Counted from the first letter of the stretch, positions 10,701-20,447 are shown. The stretch is DNA of 64,000 nucleotides from Nitrospirota bacterium (GCA_024275955.1 JAJRYD010000024.1:1-64000), one strand, 5' to 3'. Notes: generated from the letters alone by a model not told the origin. A program made the numbers and translations.

Positions 10701-11126
10701 ATGGGAAACCACATGACCATGGAAGTGGTTTTAGAGTTGGGAGAGATAGCCTACACTTACTATTCGAAGAGGTTTTTGATATTGATTAAAGTAACTGCGC
10801 TGTAGTCAAATCACAAAAAATTGCGGTGAAACCCAGAGATTAGAGATTCGATTCGCAAACGCCCCGCTCACGCTGTGCGTACAGGCGGCAGTGGCGCGCA
10901 TTCTAAAACTTTTTCAAACTTCCCTAAACCATCTCTGCCGCTTGGCGAAAACTGTTTCACCTGATGCAAGGTGCGCGTTGCGACTACCACCCCCACACCT
11001 CTTAGGTGGCTGGTTCCACGCCGTTGCGTGGCTAGCGCTCCACCTCTAGGTGGTAGCGGTGAACATGCAAACGGTTTAGTATATGTCTACCGCGAGCGGG
11101 AGCCGACTCACCTGCAAGGTGTGTGG
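10701..11126. repeat. Gene-free spacer with clustered GC-rich hairpins
   Basis: I see no gene here. From 11016 on there are consecutive perfect hairpins: CCACGC-CGTT-GCGTGG (11016-11031) and CCACCT-CT-AGGTGG (11040-11053). A GTGGTAGCGG word follows, then a GGTGTGTGGTTAGGTGGTGG stretch up to the redoxin stop. Similar hairpins recur near 51596-51640. They resemble REP/BIME material and may act as a transcription end for the minus-strand redoxin gene. Confidence 0.45.
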
Positions 11127-11657
11127 TTAGGTGGTGGGCCATTTGATGGTACAGCCTATCGGCGGTGTCGTTTTTACCGCCACATCTCTGCGCCCTAGAA
11201 TATCTTCTATCGCCTCTTTCAGGTCGTGTCTGCGCACTCTTGTTTCGCTCTGCCACGAATCGTCTATCCTGCCGTGATAGCGTAAGACCCTTTCCTTATC
11301 TAGCAGAAAAACTTCTGGTGTATATTTGGCTTCGTATGCGCGGGCGACTTTGGCTCCTTCGTCGCGCAGGTAGGGGAAGTTGAAGCTTTGTTCTTTCGCG
11401 CGGAGTTTCATATTCTCATACGAATCTTGCGGGTAGGTTTTGTCGTCGTTGGAATTTATCTCCAAGAGGGCGACCCCTTTATCGCCGTACTCTGCCGCTA
11501 TTTTTTTCATACGGTTTTCGTACGCCTTTACATAGGGGCAATGGTTGCACCCGAAGATAATTACCACGATATTTTTATCGCTGTAGCTCTCCAGCGATAC
11601 CTGCTCGCCGTTTATATCCGGCAGACTAAACTCTATAGCCTTATCGCCAATTCTCAT
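11127..11657 (-). CDS. Thioredoxin-fold (AhpC/TSA-like redoxin) protein
   Basis: A 176-residue cytosolic thiol-disulfide or peroxidase-type protein. It starts with the redoxin pattern MRIGDKAIEFSLPDINGEQV; the active-site motif is CNHCPYVKAYE at about residue 37, followed by the family segment with INSNDDKTYPQDS and the cis-Pro region YTPEVFLLDKE. The function among redoxins is not defined by sequence. The final 15-20 residues (after EDILGRR) are translated from repeat-like DNA at 11127-11180 and look foreign to the family, so the original stop may have been lost to a repeat. It lies apart from the flagellar operon on the same strand. Confidence 0.8.
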   Translation of the reverse strand: MRIGDKAIEFSLPDINGEQVSLESYSDKNIVVIIFGCNHCPYVKAYENRMKKIAAEYGDKGVALLEINSNDDKTYPQDSYENMKLRAKEQSFNFPYLRDEGAKVARAYEAKYTPEVFLLDKERVLRYHGRIDDSWQSETRVRRHDLKEAIEDILGRRDVAVKTTPPIGCTIKWPTT

Positions 11658-11767
11658 TGCTCTTCCCCCCCCAAATAACCTATTTTTCGTGTTTCACGAT
11701 AGATAAGATTTGCGGATATATTAGCAAATTTTGCGATGTGACGTATAGGGGCGGGTGGGGGGAGTGG

Positions 11768-12016
11768 CTATTTTTTTCCTTTGAGTTTGTCGCCGATATG
11801 TTTGTACTCTTCCGGTATTTCCGGCTCCGGCATATCTTTTTTGAAAAGTATGTAAACAAAAAGGTAGGCGAATGTATAGCCGATAACTCCGGCTATAGCT
11901 CCCCTGTAAAGGGCTGGAACGATTCCAGACCCGCTTTGAAGCGCGCTAAAAGCCGCTACGGAGAGAAATATCATGCCTGCCGATACAGGGATTTTTTTGA
12001 TGTAGCTTGTAATCAT
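11768..12016 (-). CDS. Small two-helix membrane protein after flhG
   Basis: An 82-residue protein with two predicted membrane helices (about residues 12-30 and 40-60) and a charged tail (KKDMPEPEIPEEYKHIGDKL). It overlaps the end of the flhG-like gene by four bases, so it is translated with it. In many bacteria this place holds a flagellar sigma factor (fliA) or a short hypothetical protein. I do not recognise its family; a link to flagellar assembly is inferred from the coupling alone. Confidence 0.6.
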   Translation of the reverse strand: MITSYIKKIPVSAGMIFLSVAAFSALQSGSGIVPALYRGAIAGVIGYTFAYLFVYILFKKDMPEPEIPEEYKHIGDKLKGKK

Positions 12017-12870
12017 TTGCCGGCATGCTCCATTACATTATCCCAGCTGAACTCGCCTTCGCCTACCAGCCTTTCCATATTGCCGGTAATGTTTCTTATG
12101 CACTTGCTTACTTCCGCGCCCGGATAAAGGTCGCTAAAGAGCCTTTGTTTTCGTACCGACTGTGTTACCGATTCGTCAAAAACCATATGCCCCAGCAGGT
12201 CGATTTTTATTTTGAGATTAAATCTATCGGCCACCATTACGAGCCGTTTAAATACCACTTGCGCCTCTCCCAAGTTTCTTACGGAGTTTACAAGAAGCTT
12301 GAAGTTTTTGACGAGATAGTCCCGCGAGAGTACCTTCATCATCGCGTACGCATCGGAGAATGAGGTAGGTTCCGGCGAGGCTACTACGACAACATCCTGA
12401 GCGGCGGAGCAGAAGAACATAACGTTTGCCGATATTCCAGCACCGATATCGAAAATGATATAGTCGAAATCGTTTTGCAGTATTTCCAGTTCGGTTTTAA
12501 GGGTCAGCTTTTCTTCCGTTGTTATTTCGCTGTATTTTTTGTTTCCTGTAGAAGCTGGCAGTATTTTCATTCCTCCGGGGCCGTCTACCAGTATTTCCTT
12601 TATTTTTTCGGAGCCGGTAAGCACATGGCCTACATTATATTTTGGAGCAAGACCAAGAAGTATATGTATATTGCCAAGGCCCATATCGGCATCGAAGACA
12701 AGTACACGCTTGCCCCGTTTTGAAAGGTCAAACGCCATATTTGCCACGATGTTCGTTTTGCCCACACCGCCTTTTCCGCTTGCTACCGCTATACCCTTTA
12801 GATGCTGTCTAAGCGTTCCGCCGTCAGCTCCGTTAGCTGTTAGCCTTCTTAATGTTCCTGCCTGATCCAT
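12013..12870 (-). CDS. flhG: FlhG/MinD-like ATPase controlling flagellar number
   Basis: FlhG (YlxH, FleN) is a MinD/ParA-type ATPase that limits flagellar number together with FlhF. The 285-residue protein has the deviant Walker A GKGGVGKTN at about residue 33, the switch segment FDADMGLGN near 60, and DYIIFDIGAGI as Walker B. A typical C-terminal amphipathic region follows. It sits directly downstream of flhF, the conserved order in polar flagellates. Confidence 0.92.
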   Translation of the reverse strand: MDQAGTLRRLTANGADGGTLRQHLKGIAVASGKGGVGKTNIVANMAFDLSKRGKRVLVFDADMGLGNIHILLGLAPKYNVGHVLTGSEKIKEILVDGPGGMKILPASTGNKKYSEITTEEKLTLKTELEILQNDFDYIIFDIGAGISANVMFFCSAAQDVVVVASPEPTSFSDAYAMMKVLSRDYLVKNFKLLVNSVRNLGEAQVVFKRLVMVADRFNLKIKIDLLGHMVFDESVTQSVRKQRLFSDLYPGAEVSKCIRNITGNMERLVGEGEFSWDNVMEHAGK

Positions 12871-12895
12871 TTTTATTCTCCCTTGTAGAGGTAAT

Positions 12896-14179
12896 TTACA
12901 CCGCTTTTTTAAATAGTCCTACAGCCAGTTTTTGTGCTGACGCTTTCTCGATATCTTCCGGCACTTTTTGACCGTTCGTTGTGTAAACGATCGGCAGTCC
13001 GGTTTTAAAATTTTGGGATATTACTACTCCAGGTTTTTTTGTTTCGTCCATTTTCGTAAAGATAAGCCCCGCTATAGGTATGGCGCCGAAATTTTTGACA
13101 GTTTCGTCTATCGTCTCCGTATCGGCGGCGGCATTTATGACGAGATGGTTTTCTATAAGATCATTCTGGCTAAGGAAGCTTGCCAGCTCGTCGAGCTTTT
13201 CGGTATCTCTCTGGCTCCTGCCTGCTGTGTCTATAAGGATAACATCTTTGGTGCAAAAGTTAGAAATCGCTGTTTTTAGTTCGTCCGGCGTAAGAACCAC
13301 TTCGAGCGGCAGGTTAAGTATTCCGGCATAGATTTTAAGCTGTTCCACTGCCGCTATCCGGTAGGTATCTATGGTGATAAGCCCTACAGATTTACCTTCG
13401 AGGGCCAGCTCGGCCGCGATTTTTGCTATGGTGGTGGTTTTGCCGACGCCTGTAGGGCCGATAAGCGAGACTATTCTAGGGCCTGCCGCGTATGGCTTTA
13501 TCGGGTCGCCTATCATCATAGAATCTTTAATGTCGTCTACCACTTCCGCTATTATCGTGCGGAGGTCTACATCCCTTCTTCCGGGAACGTTGTTCTTTAC
13601 CTTTTCGATAAGGCTTCTCGCGAAAGCAGGCTCCACTCCTCTTTCTACCATCCGGCGGTAGGCAAGCAGAAAGTTGGTGCCGAGGCTCATTCCTTTATGG
13701 AGGTCAGATTGCTCCACCATGAAGTTGAACATTGATTTCATGTTTTCCATCTCTTCCGAAAGCTTCGCCGCCTTTTTTAGCTCTATTCTTCCTATCGAGT
13801 TCGCTTCGGAATTTGATGTGATGATTTCTCTTAGCTCCGCTATTTCGTTTCTAAGCGGGTTGAGCGCGTTTACGACAGGTTCCAGTGCATTGAGTCTTTC
13901 CTCTGCGGGAGTTTTTTTCTCTCTTCTTTTGAGATTGCCGTGTCGTTTGCCATGTTGTCTTTCTTGGCTATTTTGTCTATTTCTTCCGGTATTGTTTTCC
14001 GCTACGTCTTCATCGAGCGCCGCTGTAACTTCGACAATCGGCCTTGCGAACATGCCGAACGACCCGTTAGACCGTCTGACCTTTCGGCTACTAAGAATTA
14101 CGGCGTTGGAACCCATCTCTCTTTTCACCTTGTCCAAAGCGGCCGCCATATCGACCGCCTGAAATGTCTTAAAGTTCAT
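12896..14179 (-). CDS. flhF: Flagellar SRP-like GTPase FlhF
   Basis: FlhF is an SRP-type GTPase that recruits the first flagellar parts to the pole. The 427-residue protein has the basic/variable N-terminal B domain (start MNFKTFQAVDMAAALDKVKR, then a charged linker around 75-105). The N domain follows, and then the G domain with G1 GPTGVGKTTTIAKIAA at about residue 240. Further motifs are TIDTYRIAAVEQL, the G3 motif DTAGRSQRD, and G4 FTKMDETKKPG. The partners flhA upstream and flhG downstream support the call. Confidence 0.96.
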   Translation of the reverse strand: MNFKTFQAVDMAAALDKVKREMGSNAVILSSRKVRRSNGSFGMFARPIVEVTAALDEDVAENNTGRNRQNSQERQHGKRHGNLKRREKKTPAEERLNALEPVVNALNPLRNEIAELREIITSNSEANSIGRIELKKAAKLSEEMENMKSMFNFMVEQSDLHKGMSLGTNFLLAYRRMVERGVEPAFARSLIEKVKNNVPGRRDVDLRTIIAEVVDDIKDSMMIGDPIKPYAAGPRIVSLIGPTGVGKTTTIAKIAAELALEGKSVGLITIDTYRIAAVEQLKIYAGILNLPLEVVLTPDELKTAISNFCTKDVILIDTAGRSQRDTEKLDELASFLSQNDLIENHLVINAAADTETIDETVKNFGAIPIAGLIFTKMDETKKPGVVISQNFKTGLPIVYTTNGQKVPEDIEKASAQKLAVGLFKKAV

Positions 14180-14193
14180 TCTTCACCCCTAAT

Positions 14194-16266
14194 CTAAAGA
14201 TTGACTATTGATAATGTTTCAACTTGGGCCGTTGGGAGTATCTCGTTGTGAGAGAGTACGACAAGGTTTGGTATAAATCTTTCCGTCAGCCGTTTTAGAT
14301 GCACTCTTATCGACGGAGATGTGAGAAGTATCGGCTGATAATTGAGCATCGAGAACTTATCTAGCTCGGACTTAAGTTCGTCTATCATCGACTGGGCCAT
14401 GATAGGCTCAAGTGCCATATACGCTCCGTGCGGTGTCTGTTTTACAGATTCTTCCATTTTATCTTCTATAGCCTTTGTAAAGGAGATGACCGGCACCTTG
14501 CCTTCATCGGTCATATACTGTTTTGTGATAGGGCGGGATAACGCCTGCCTTACATACTCGGATAGAACGTCGGTATCTTTCGTAACATTGCCCCAGTCGG
14601 AAAGTGTTTCGAGCACGCTCTCCAAGTCTCTTATAGATATCTCCTCTTTTAGCAGGTTTTGCAGTATTTTGTGTACTTGCCCCAAGGTTAGAACGTTTGG
14701 CACGAGATCTTCCACCAGCTTTGGCGACTGCTCCTTAAAGTTTTCCAAGAGGTTGTGTACTTCCTGTCTGCCGAGGAGTTCCGGCGCGTGCTTTCTTATA
14801 AGTTCTTTTACATGCGTCGTAAGTACTGTCGGCACATCGACAACTGTGTATCCTGCCGATTTTGCTCTTTCCTTGTTCGCTTCGGAAATCCAGAGCGCCG
14901 GCAGTCCGAAGGTTGGTTCGGTTGTTTTGGTTCCGGGTATCGGTTCTACGCCTGTGCCTGGGTCCATCGCCAGCGAATGGTTCATCCATATCTCTCCGCC
15001 GGCTATTTTAACCCCTTTTAGAAGCACTGAATATTCGTTCGGCTTTAGCTGGAGGTTGTCCCGTATATGGAGCGGCGGTACTATGAAGCCTAGTTCCAGC
15101 GCGAACTGGCGGCGAAGTGATTTGATTCTGTCGAGCAGTTCGCCGTTTTGCGCCGCGTCTACCAGCGGTATAAGCTCGTATCCTATTTCAAGCTCCATCG
15201 TGTCGAGCGGCAGGAGCGATTCTACTTTTTCCTGTATAGGTGTCTCTGCTTTTTTCTTTTCTTCTTCTTCCACTTCCATAGCTAGTAAATCTTCCGCCTG
15301 ATAGGTGAGGTAGGCTATTGCTCCGGCCATAAACGAGAGCATAAAAAAGGCGGTGTGGGGAAGGCCCGGAATCATTCCAAAAAACGCAAGTACAGCCGAT
15401 GAGATGGCAAACGCCCGAGGGTGTCCGAGAAACTGTCTGGCTATGTCGGTACCCATGTCCGATTCCGACGCGGCGCGGGTAACTATAAGGCCGGACGCGG
15501 TGGAGACAATTAGAGCCGGAATCTGTGTTACCAGACCGTCTCCTATCGTCAGTATCGTATATACGCTTATCGCGTCCATAATACTCATATCTTGCTGGGC
15601 CACGCCGATTGCGAACCCGCCAAGCACGTTTACGAGAGTGATAATAATGCCAGCTACAGCATCGCCGCGCACGAAGCGGATAGCGCCGTCCATACTTCCG
15701 TAGAACTCGGCTTCCTGCTCGAGATCTTTTCTTCTTTTGCGTGCCTGCTCTTCCGTAATCATGCCGGCGTTAAGGTCGGCATCTATCGACATCTGCTTGC
15801 CCGGTATCGCATCGAGAGTAAACCTTGCAGCTACCTCGGATGTTCTTACCGAACCTTTGGTAATAACTATAAAGTTTATAAGCACCAGTATGGTGAATAT
15901 AACAGCGCCGACGACATAGTTACCGCCGACAACGAAGCTTCCAAAGCTCTCTATCACCGCCCCTGCCGCGTGCGTGCCTTCGTTACCGTTGGTAAGTATC
16001 AGACGGGTAGAGGCGACATTTAGCGACAGCCGGAAAAGCGTGATGATAAGGAGTACCGATGGAAACGCGGCGAACTCCAGCGCTCTTTTCATGTAGATAG
16101 ATACCATAAGGATAATCATCGAGAATGTGATGGAAAACGCGAGGAACAGATCTAGCATAATAGGAGGGAGCGGAATTACCATTACGGTAATAATGACAAC
16201 CATGCCGAACGCAAGGCCGACATCGCTATGCTTGGCAAATCCTGGCATTGCTTCTTTATTCGCCAT
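14194..16266 (-). CDS. flhA: Flagellar export gate protein FlhA
   Basis: FlhA forms the nonameric export gate ring of the flagellar type III apparatus. The 690-residue protein has an N-terminal membrane domain with about eight segments. It carries the FHIPEP-family signature between segments (ARFTLDAIPGKQMSIDADLN near residue 148) and a linker rich in Glu/Lys near 330. The large cytosolic chaperone-docking domain follows. The length equals the family norm. Confidence 0.97.
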   Translation of the reverse strand: MANKEAMPGFAKHSDVGLAFGMVVIITVMVIPLPPIMLDLFLAFSITFSMIILMVSIYMKRALEFAAFPSVLLIITLFRLSLNVASTRLILTNGNEGTHAAGAVIESFGSFVVGGNYVVGAVIFTILVLINFIVITKGSVRTSEVAARFTLDAIPGKQMSIDADLNAGMITEEQARKRRKDLEQEAEFYGSMDGAIRFVRGDAVAGIIITLVNVLGGFAIGVAQQDMSIMDAISVYTILTIGDGLVTQIPALIVSTASGLIVTRAASESDMGTDIARQFLGHPRAFAISSAVLAFFGMIPGLPHTAFFMLSFMAGAIAYLTYQAEDLLAMEVEEEEKKKAETPIQEKVESLLPLDTMELEIGYELIPLVDAAQNGELLDRIKSLRRQFALELGFIVPPLHIRDNLQLKPNEYSVLLKGVKIAGGEIWMNHSLAMDPGTGVEPIPGTKTTEPTFGLPALWISEANKERAKSAGYTVVDVPTVLTTHVKELIRKHAPELLGRQEVHNLLENFKEQSPKLVEDLVPNVLTLGQVHKILQNLLKEEISIRDLESVLETLSDWGNVTKDTDVLSEYVRQALSRPITKQYMTDEGKVPVISFTKAIEDKMEESVKQTPHGAYMALEPIMAQSMIDELKSELDKFSMLNYQPILLTSPSIRVHLKRLTERFIPNLVVLSHNEILPTAQVETLSIVNL

Positions 16267-16347
16267 TATTTCCTCTCTTGTATGTCAAAAATATGGCGGT
16301 ATAAGAAAGCCTTTCCTTGCCACCGTTTTTTATTTCATTTTCCATAA

Positions 16348-17427
16348 CTATTTGTTTTGTAACTCTTTTCCTTTCAGTCTATATACATACGCCAATATTT
16401 CGGCAATCGCCTTGAACACTTCTTCCGGTATCGCGTCGCCTATACCTATTGTCTTAAACAAGATTCTTGCCAAAGGCTTATCTTCGACCACCGGAACGTC
16501 ATTTTCTTTTGCTATCGCTTTAATTCTTTCTGCCACATGGCCGGCGCCTTTGGCTACTACCTGCGGAGCGGCCATTGTCATCCGGTCGTAGCTTATAGCT
16601 ATCGCGAGGTGTGTAGGGTTGGTTATTACCACCTCTGCTTTGGGGACATCCGCCATCATTCTCCGCTTGATCAGAGCGAGCTGGGCCGACCTGATTCTCG
16701 CTTTTGTTTGCGGGTCGCCGTCGGTGCTTTTCCGTTCGTCTTTTACCTCCTGTTTGGTCATCTTGAGGCCTTCTTCAAACTGGTATTTCTCAAAGGCGAA
16801 ATCTACTATCGCTAAAAATACTGTTATAAGCAGGACATACATCATAAGCTTGAACGCAACCCATGCTATGAAGAGGACTACCTGTTCGACGTTTTGGTCA
16901 GACAGTTTCGGAATGTTGCCCCATTCACTGCTGACGACGAGCCAACAGACGGTAGCGACTATCGCTATCTTGAAAATAGATTTGAAAAGATCCATAAATG
17001 CCTGTTTAGAGACGAACTTTCCAAAGCCTTTTATCGGGTCTAGCTTATTTAGTTTTGGCTTCATAGGCTCCGCTGTCAGGATGAACCCGCCGTTTTGCGC
17101 GATATTTACCAAAATGCCGGATAGCAAAGTAGTTATCATTATCGGTGCCAGAATTATCGCTATCATTTTTAGATAGTAGGCAAGCATAGGGCTCATGCTG
17201 TCGACCGTCAGCTCGTTATCTGGAAAAGTGGTAAAGCTTGTGGTCAGCAGTTCGGAAAGGTTTTCCCTTATATGCCCGCCGAAGAAATAAAGCGACAGCA
17301 CCGCGGCAAAAAGAACTATGGTGGAGCTTACCTCTTTTGATTTAGCGGTGCGGCCTTTTTTGAAAGAGTCGCCCCGTTTTTTTTCTGTTGGGTCTTCTGT
17401 TCGTTGATCCTTATCCTCATCTGCCAT
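16348..17427 (-). CDS. flhB: Flagellar export switch protein FlhB
   Basis: FlhB sets the substrate-specificity switch of the flagellar exporter. The 359-residue protein starts with a typical cytosolic lead (DKDQRTEDPTEKKRGDSFKKG), then four membrane segments. The cytosolic domain contains the self-cleaving NPTH motif (ITNPTHLAIAISYD, near residue 273). Spacing to fliR is 16 bases, so they are co-transcribed. Confidence 0.97.
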   Translation of the reverse strand: MADEDKDQRTEDPTEKKRGDSFKKGRTAKSKEVSSTIVLFAAVLSLYFFGGHIRENLSELLTTSFTTFPDNELTVDSMSPMLAYYLKMIAIILAPIMITTLLSGILVNIAQNGGFILTAEPMKPKLNKLDPIKGFGKFVSKQAFMDLFKSIFKIAIVATVCWLVVSSEWGNIPKLSDQNVEQVVLFIAWVAFKLMMYVLLITVFLAIVDFAFEKYQFEEGLKMTKQEVKDERKSTDGDPQTKARIRSAQLALIKRRMMADVPKAEVVITNPTHLAIAISYDRMTMAAPQVVAKGAGHVAERIKAIAKENDVPVVEDKPLARILFKTIGIGDAIPEEVFKAIAEILAYVYRLKGKELQNK

Positions 17428-17443
17428 TATACTCTCTCCATCT

Positions 17444-18220
17444 CTACATCAGCCTCATCAACAGCGTAAGGTCGGCATATAGCGCGGTGAACGAATGTTG
17501 AAAAACAGCCATAAATATAGGAGCAGTAGCGCCGAGCATCAGCAGGCCGAGCGCTATCTGTAGTGGAAAGCCTACGATAAAAACATTCATCTGCGGCACC
17601 GTGCGGGCCACAAGGCCAAGGCCGACATTTAGAAAAAAGAGAGTTGCCATTATCGGCGCGCCTAGTTTTATCGCTGTTATAAATACATTTTTAGTTAGCT
17701 CTATAACCATCTCCACAATCGCCGGCGAAGGCGAGAAAGCTAAAATAGGTATAAGCTCAAAACTTTTGGCGCCGGCGGCAAAGAGAAAGTGGTGTCCGTT
17801 TATCGCGAGAAAAATCATAAGCGCCATTATGTTTTGGAACTGCGCCGTAATCGAAATCTGCGATTGCGTCGCTGGATCCATTACGTTTACGATTGCAAAG
17901 CCCATCTGAAAACCGATTATCTGTCCGGCAAGCTGTACGGCGGTGAATATCAGTTGCGTGGCAAAACCTAGTATCAGCCCGATGGCGACTTCGCCTGTAA
18001 GCATAAGCGAGAACTTCCATACCGACATCGAAAGATCTAGCGGCGGCAGTTCGACGGTGGAAGTTATTATCATAGAAGTAAGCGCGGAAAGCCCTACCTT
18101 GGCTGGGACAGGCACTGTCGTCGCGCCGATTATCGGCATAGTAAACACAAGCGCGCTCATTCTCACAAAGACCATAGTGAAGAGAAGGAAAGTGTTGATG
18201 TCGAAGTTAAATAGATTCAC
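17444..18220 (-). CDS. fliR: Flagellar export protein FliR
   Basis: FliR is a membrane part of the FliPQR export pore. The 258-residue sequence is almost entirely hydrophobic with about six segments and family features such as FVRMSALVFTMPIIG at the start and GLILGFATQLIFTAVQLAGQ near 85. It overlaps fliQ by four bases and lies between fliQ and flhB as in most operons. Confidence 0.95.
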   Translation of the reverse strand: MNLFNFDINTFLLFTMVFVRMSALVFTMPIIGATTVPVPAKVGLSALTSMIITSTVELPPLDLSMSVWKFSLMLTGEVAIGLILGFATQLIFTAVQLAGQIIGFQMGFAIVNVMDPATQSQISITAQFQNIMALMIFLAINGHHFLFAAGAKSFELIPILAFSPSPAIVEMVIELTKNVFITAIKLGAPIMATLFFLNVGLGLVARTVPQMNVFIVGFPLQIALGLLMLGATAPIFMAVFQHSFTALYADLTLLMRLM

Positions 18221-18486
18221 TTTGCATATAATGGTATATTAATCAATATATTAGCCGTAAAAGAAAGCATTATCTGCAACATCCACGGAAGGAAGACTAT
18301 CATGGCGACCATCACTCCTATTATTTTGGGAATGAACGTGAGGGTCATCTCCTGAATAGATGTTACCGCCTGAAAAATTGATACCGCCAATCCTATGATA
18401 AGCCCGAAACCGAGCATAGGGGCCGACACTAATATGGTTGTTTCCATCGCTCTTCTCGCAAAGTCGACTATAAATTCTGGTGTCAT
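18217..18486 (-). CDS. fliQ: Flagellar export protein FliQ
   Basis: An 89-residue two-helix protein matching FliQ: start MTPEFIVDFARRAMETTILV, then AVSIFQAVTSIQEMTLTFIPK between the helices, the conserved QEMTL loop. FliQ packs around FliP and FliR in the export pore. Its stop overlaps the fliR start. Confidence 0.96.
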   Translation of the reverse strand: MTPEFIVDFARRAMETTILVSAPMLGFGLIIGLAVSIFQAVTSIQEMTLTFIPKIIGVMVAMIVFLPWMLQIMLSFTANILINIPLYAK

Positions 18487-18501
18487 TCTATAACCCCTTT
18501 C

Positions 18502-19251
18502 TTACCCAAAGCTCTTAACAAGCGAGCCGACAATTAAGTACCAGCCGTCAACAAGCACGAAAAGCATAAGCTTAAACGGGAGCGATATCATAATAGGAGG
18601 AAGCATAAGCATACCCATGCTCATTAGAACCGATGCTATAACCATGTCTAGAACCAGAAAAGGAACGTAAATCATAAAGCCTATCTGGAACGCCGTTCTT
18701 AATTCGCTTATAATGAAGGCCGGTATTATGATGTGCGAGCCTACCTCTTCGATGGTCTTAGGCTTTTCTCCGCCAGCCATATTTACAAAAAGCGCTAGGT
18801 CTTTTTCTCTTGTCTGCTTTAGCATAAATTTTCTCAACGGCTGTAATGCTGTCGTAAACGCCTCTTCCTGTCCTATCTCATCGTTAAGGAAAGGCTGTAG
18901 CGATTCTTCGTTTATCTGCGTAAAGATAGGCGACATTATGAAGAACGTAAGGAATAGTGCTAGGCCTATCAAAAGCTGGTTGGGCGGCATCTGTTGGGTT
19001 CCCATAGCTTGCCTAAGGAACGAGAGAACTATTACTATCCTTCCAAAAGAGGTGAGCGTGATAAGTATCGCAGGTGCCAGCGAAAGTACAGTCAGTATAA
19101 AAAGTACTTTAAGCGATGTCGCTACCTTTTCGTTATCGGTGGAGTCCTCCACGCCGATGCTTATGGTCGGTATCCCCTCCGCAAAGAGCGGCGAGGCGTT
19201 AAGAAGCGTGAGCGCCGCTACGATAAGCAGAATTGCCGGCAGTTTTTTCAT
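18502..19251 (-). CDS. fliP: Flagellar export protein FliP
   Basis: A 249-residue core protein of the export pore with a cleavable signal peptide (MKKLPAILLIVAALTLLNAS...LFAEG). Family motifs are TSFGRIVIVLSFLRQAMGTQQMPPNQLLIGLALFLT in two blocks near 65-105, and the later PAFIISELRTAFQIGFMIYVPF. It overlaps the fliO stop by four bases. Confidence 0.97.
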   Translation of the reverse strand: MKKLPAILLIVAALTLLNASPLFAEGIPTISIGVEDSTDNEKVATSLKVLFILTVLSLAPAILITLTSFGRIVIVLSFLRQAMGTQQMPPNQLLIGLALFLTFFIMSPIFTQINEESLQPFLNDEIGQEEAFTTALQPLRKFMLKQTREKDLALFVNMAGGEKPKTIEEVGSHIIIPAFIISELRTAFQIGFMIYVPFLVLDMVIASVLMSMGMLMLPPIMISLPFKLMLFVLVDGWYLIVGSLVKSFG

Positions 19252-20447
19252 ACAGTCGCCTCCTGCATCGCCTTTATTCTGGTCATTATGTCGTTAGACA
19301 TCGTTTTGGCAAGCTGTTCTCTTGTAAGCTTTGCCTTTTCCTTTTTCTCTTTTTTTATAGCCTCTTTTTGGGAGAGAGATGCTTTTTCCATCTCTTTTTT
19401 ACGGCTCTTCATCTCGTTTGCGAACTTTTGGGATATCTTTTCTTTGGCACTCACTCCCCATTTTATTCCCGGAATCTTTTTAGCAAGCCCTATAGGCTTT
19501 TGCGGAAGCCGGTTGCCGAGCCTTATCTGCTCTATCTTTTCAGGGTCGTCGTATTTGGCCAGAAGGTTTATGTTGCTGTTTGTCACCCCAAGTACGAGGA
19601 TTTCGCCGGCAACCTCTATGATGGTTACGTTTTTCTTTACGCCTATAAAATGGTTGGAGAGTACTTTCACGTCGTCTTTGCTTCCAAGTCTGCCGTCAAC
19701 GGAACCTAGATATTTTCTAGCCGCCCATCCGGTAAGAAGCACAAGAGAGAGAACTATTGCCAGAGCGCTTACCACCTTGACGACGGAAGAACCGACGGAT
19801 GGTACGGCAGGTACGGTCGGCTCGGAATATTTTAAGAAACCGGGAATCTCATCGCTACCGGCAGTCGAAGCGGTAAGGTTTAGAGGCTCGGCATCGTCCA
19901 ATATCGTATCTTCAATATTTTTTTCTGCTTTTTTCATAAAAGGGGTCAAAGGCTTGGGCTCTACAGCTAAAGCTGTTGTCCTGTCTGTCGTGGTTTTTGA
20001 CGCTTTTGAGGCAGTTTCCGTCAGTTCCTTATCAGTCGCTTCGAGGGAACCAACGGCAAAAGAAAATCTGGCGACTAAACTGTTTTCGACAGTATCTAGT
20101 GAAAAATCTTTGGAGATATCGGACAGCTTACCTTGAGGGAAAATTCTTATCCGCAAAGTTCTGCTGTTGTACTGGTAAACCTGTATCTCCTTTACTCCTC
20201 CTTCGTTTACTTCTATAGTATTCTTAGAAGGTACTGAAAAAGCATCCTTTACCTCTATCTGTATAGATTTCTTCAGGAGAGTCATTTTTGCTTTTGGTGT
20301 TTTTTCAAAGTCGAAACGCAGGTTAAATCTGTCGCTTGAGTTCTCTGGAATTACTGTGTTGAACCTGTTGAGAGCATACGCGTCGCCGTACCCTGCAAGC
20401 ATAGCGAGCAATGCCGCCAGCGTCATTATTACCTTTATGTTTCTCAC
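19248..20447 (-). CDS. fliO: FliO-like protein with AMIN-type N-terminal region
   Basis: FliO helps assemble the FliPQR pore. I choose the GTG at 20447 because AGGAGGAG precedes it at good spacing and it gives a clean signal peptide (RNIKVIMTLAALLAMLAGYG, then DAYA). Residues about 30-130 look like a beta-rich AMIN-type domain. A Ser/Thr-rich linker follows, then one membrane helix (VVKVVSALAIVLSLVLLTGW), then the cytosolic FliO domain with VLSNHFIGVKKNVTIIEVAG. A long charged Lys/Glu coiled tail ends the protein. FliO is usually 100-200 residues, so this 399-residue form is unusually long. It is the first gene of the operon; fliM and fliN are not upstream. Confidence 0.85.
   Translation of the reverse strand: MRNIKVIMTLAALLAMLAGYGDAYALNRFNTVIPENSSDRFNLRFDFEKTPKAKMTLLKKSIQIEVKDAFSVPSKNTIEVNEGGVKEIQVYQYNSRTLRIRIFPQGKLSDISKDFSLDTVENSLVARFSFAVGSLEATDKELTETASKASKTTTDRTTALAVEPKPLTPFMKKAEKNIEDTILDDAEPLNLTASTAGSDEIPGFLKYSEPTVPAVPSVGSSVVKVVSALAIVLSLVLLTGWAARKYLGSVDGRLGSKDDVKVLSNHFIGVKKNVTIIEVAGEILVLGVTNSNINLLAKYDDPEKIEQIRLGNRLPQKPIGLAKKIPGIKWGVSAKEKISQKFANEMKSRKKEMEKASLSQKEAIKKEKKEKAKLTREQLAKTMSNDIMTRIKAMQEATV

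Noticed and set aside
14342-15301. Long Ser-rich frame opposite flhA (319 codons)
   Set aside because: It is the antisense shadow of a well-supported gene; low complexity, no ribosome-binding site or family match.
18994-20136. 380-codon plus-strand frame opposite fliP/fliO
   Set aside because: Crosses two confident genes on the other strand; composition is that of a shadow frame.
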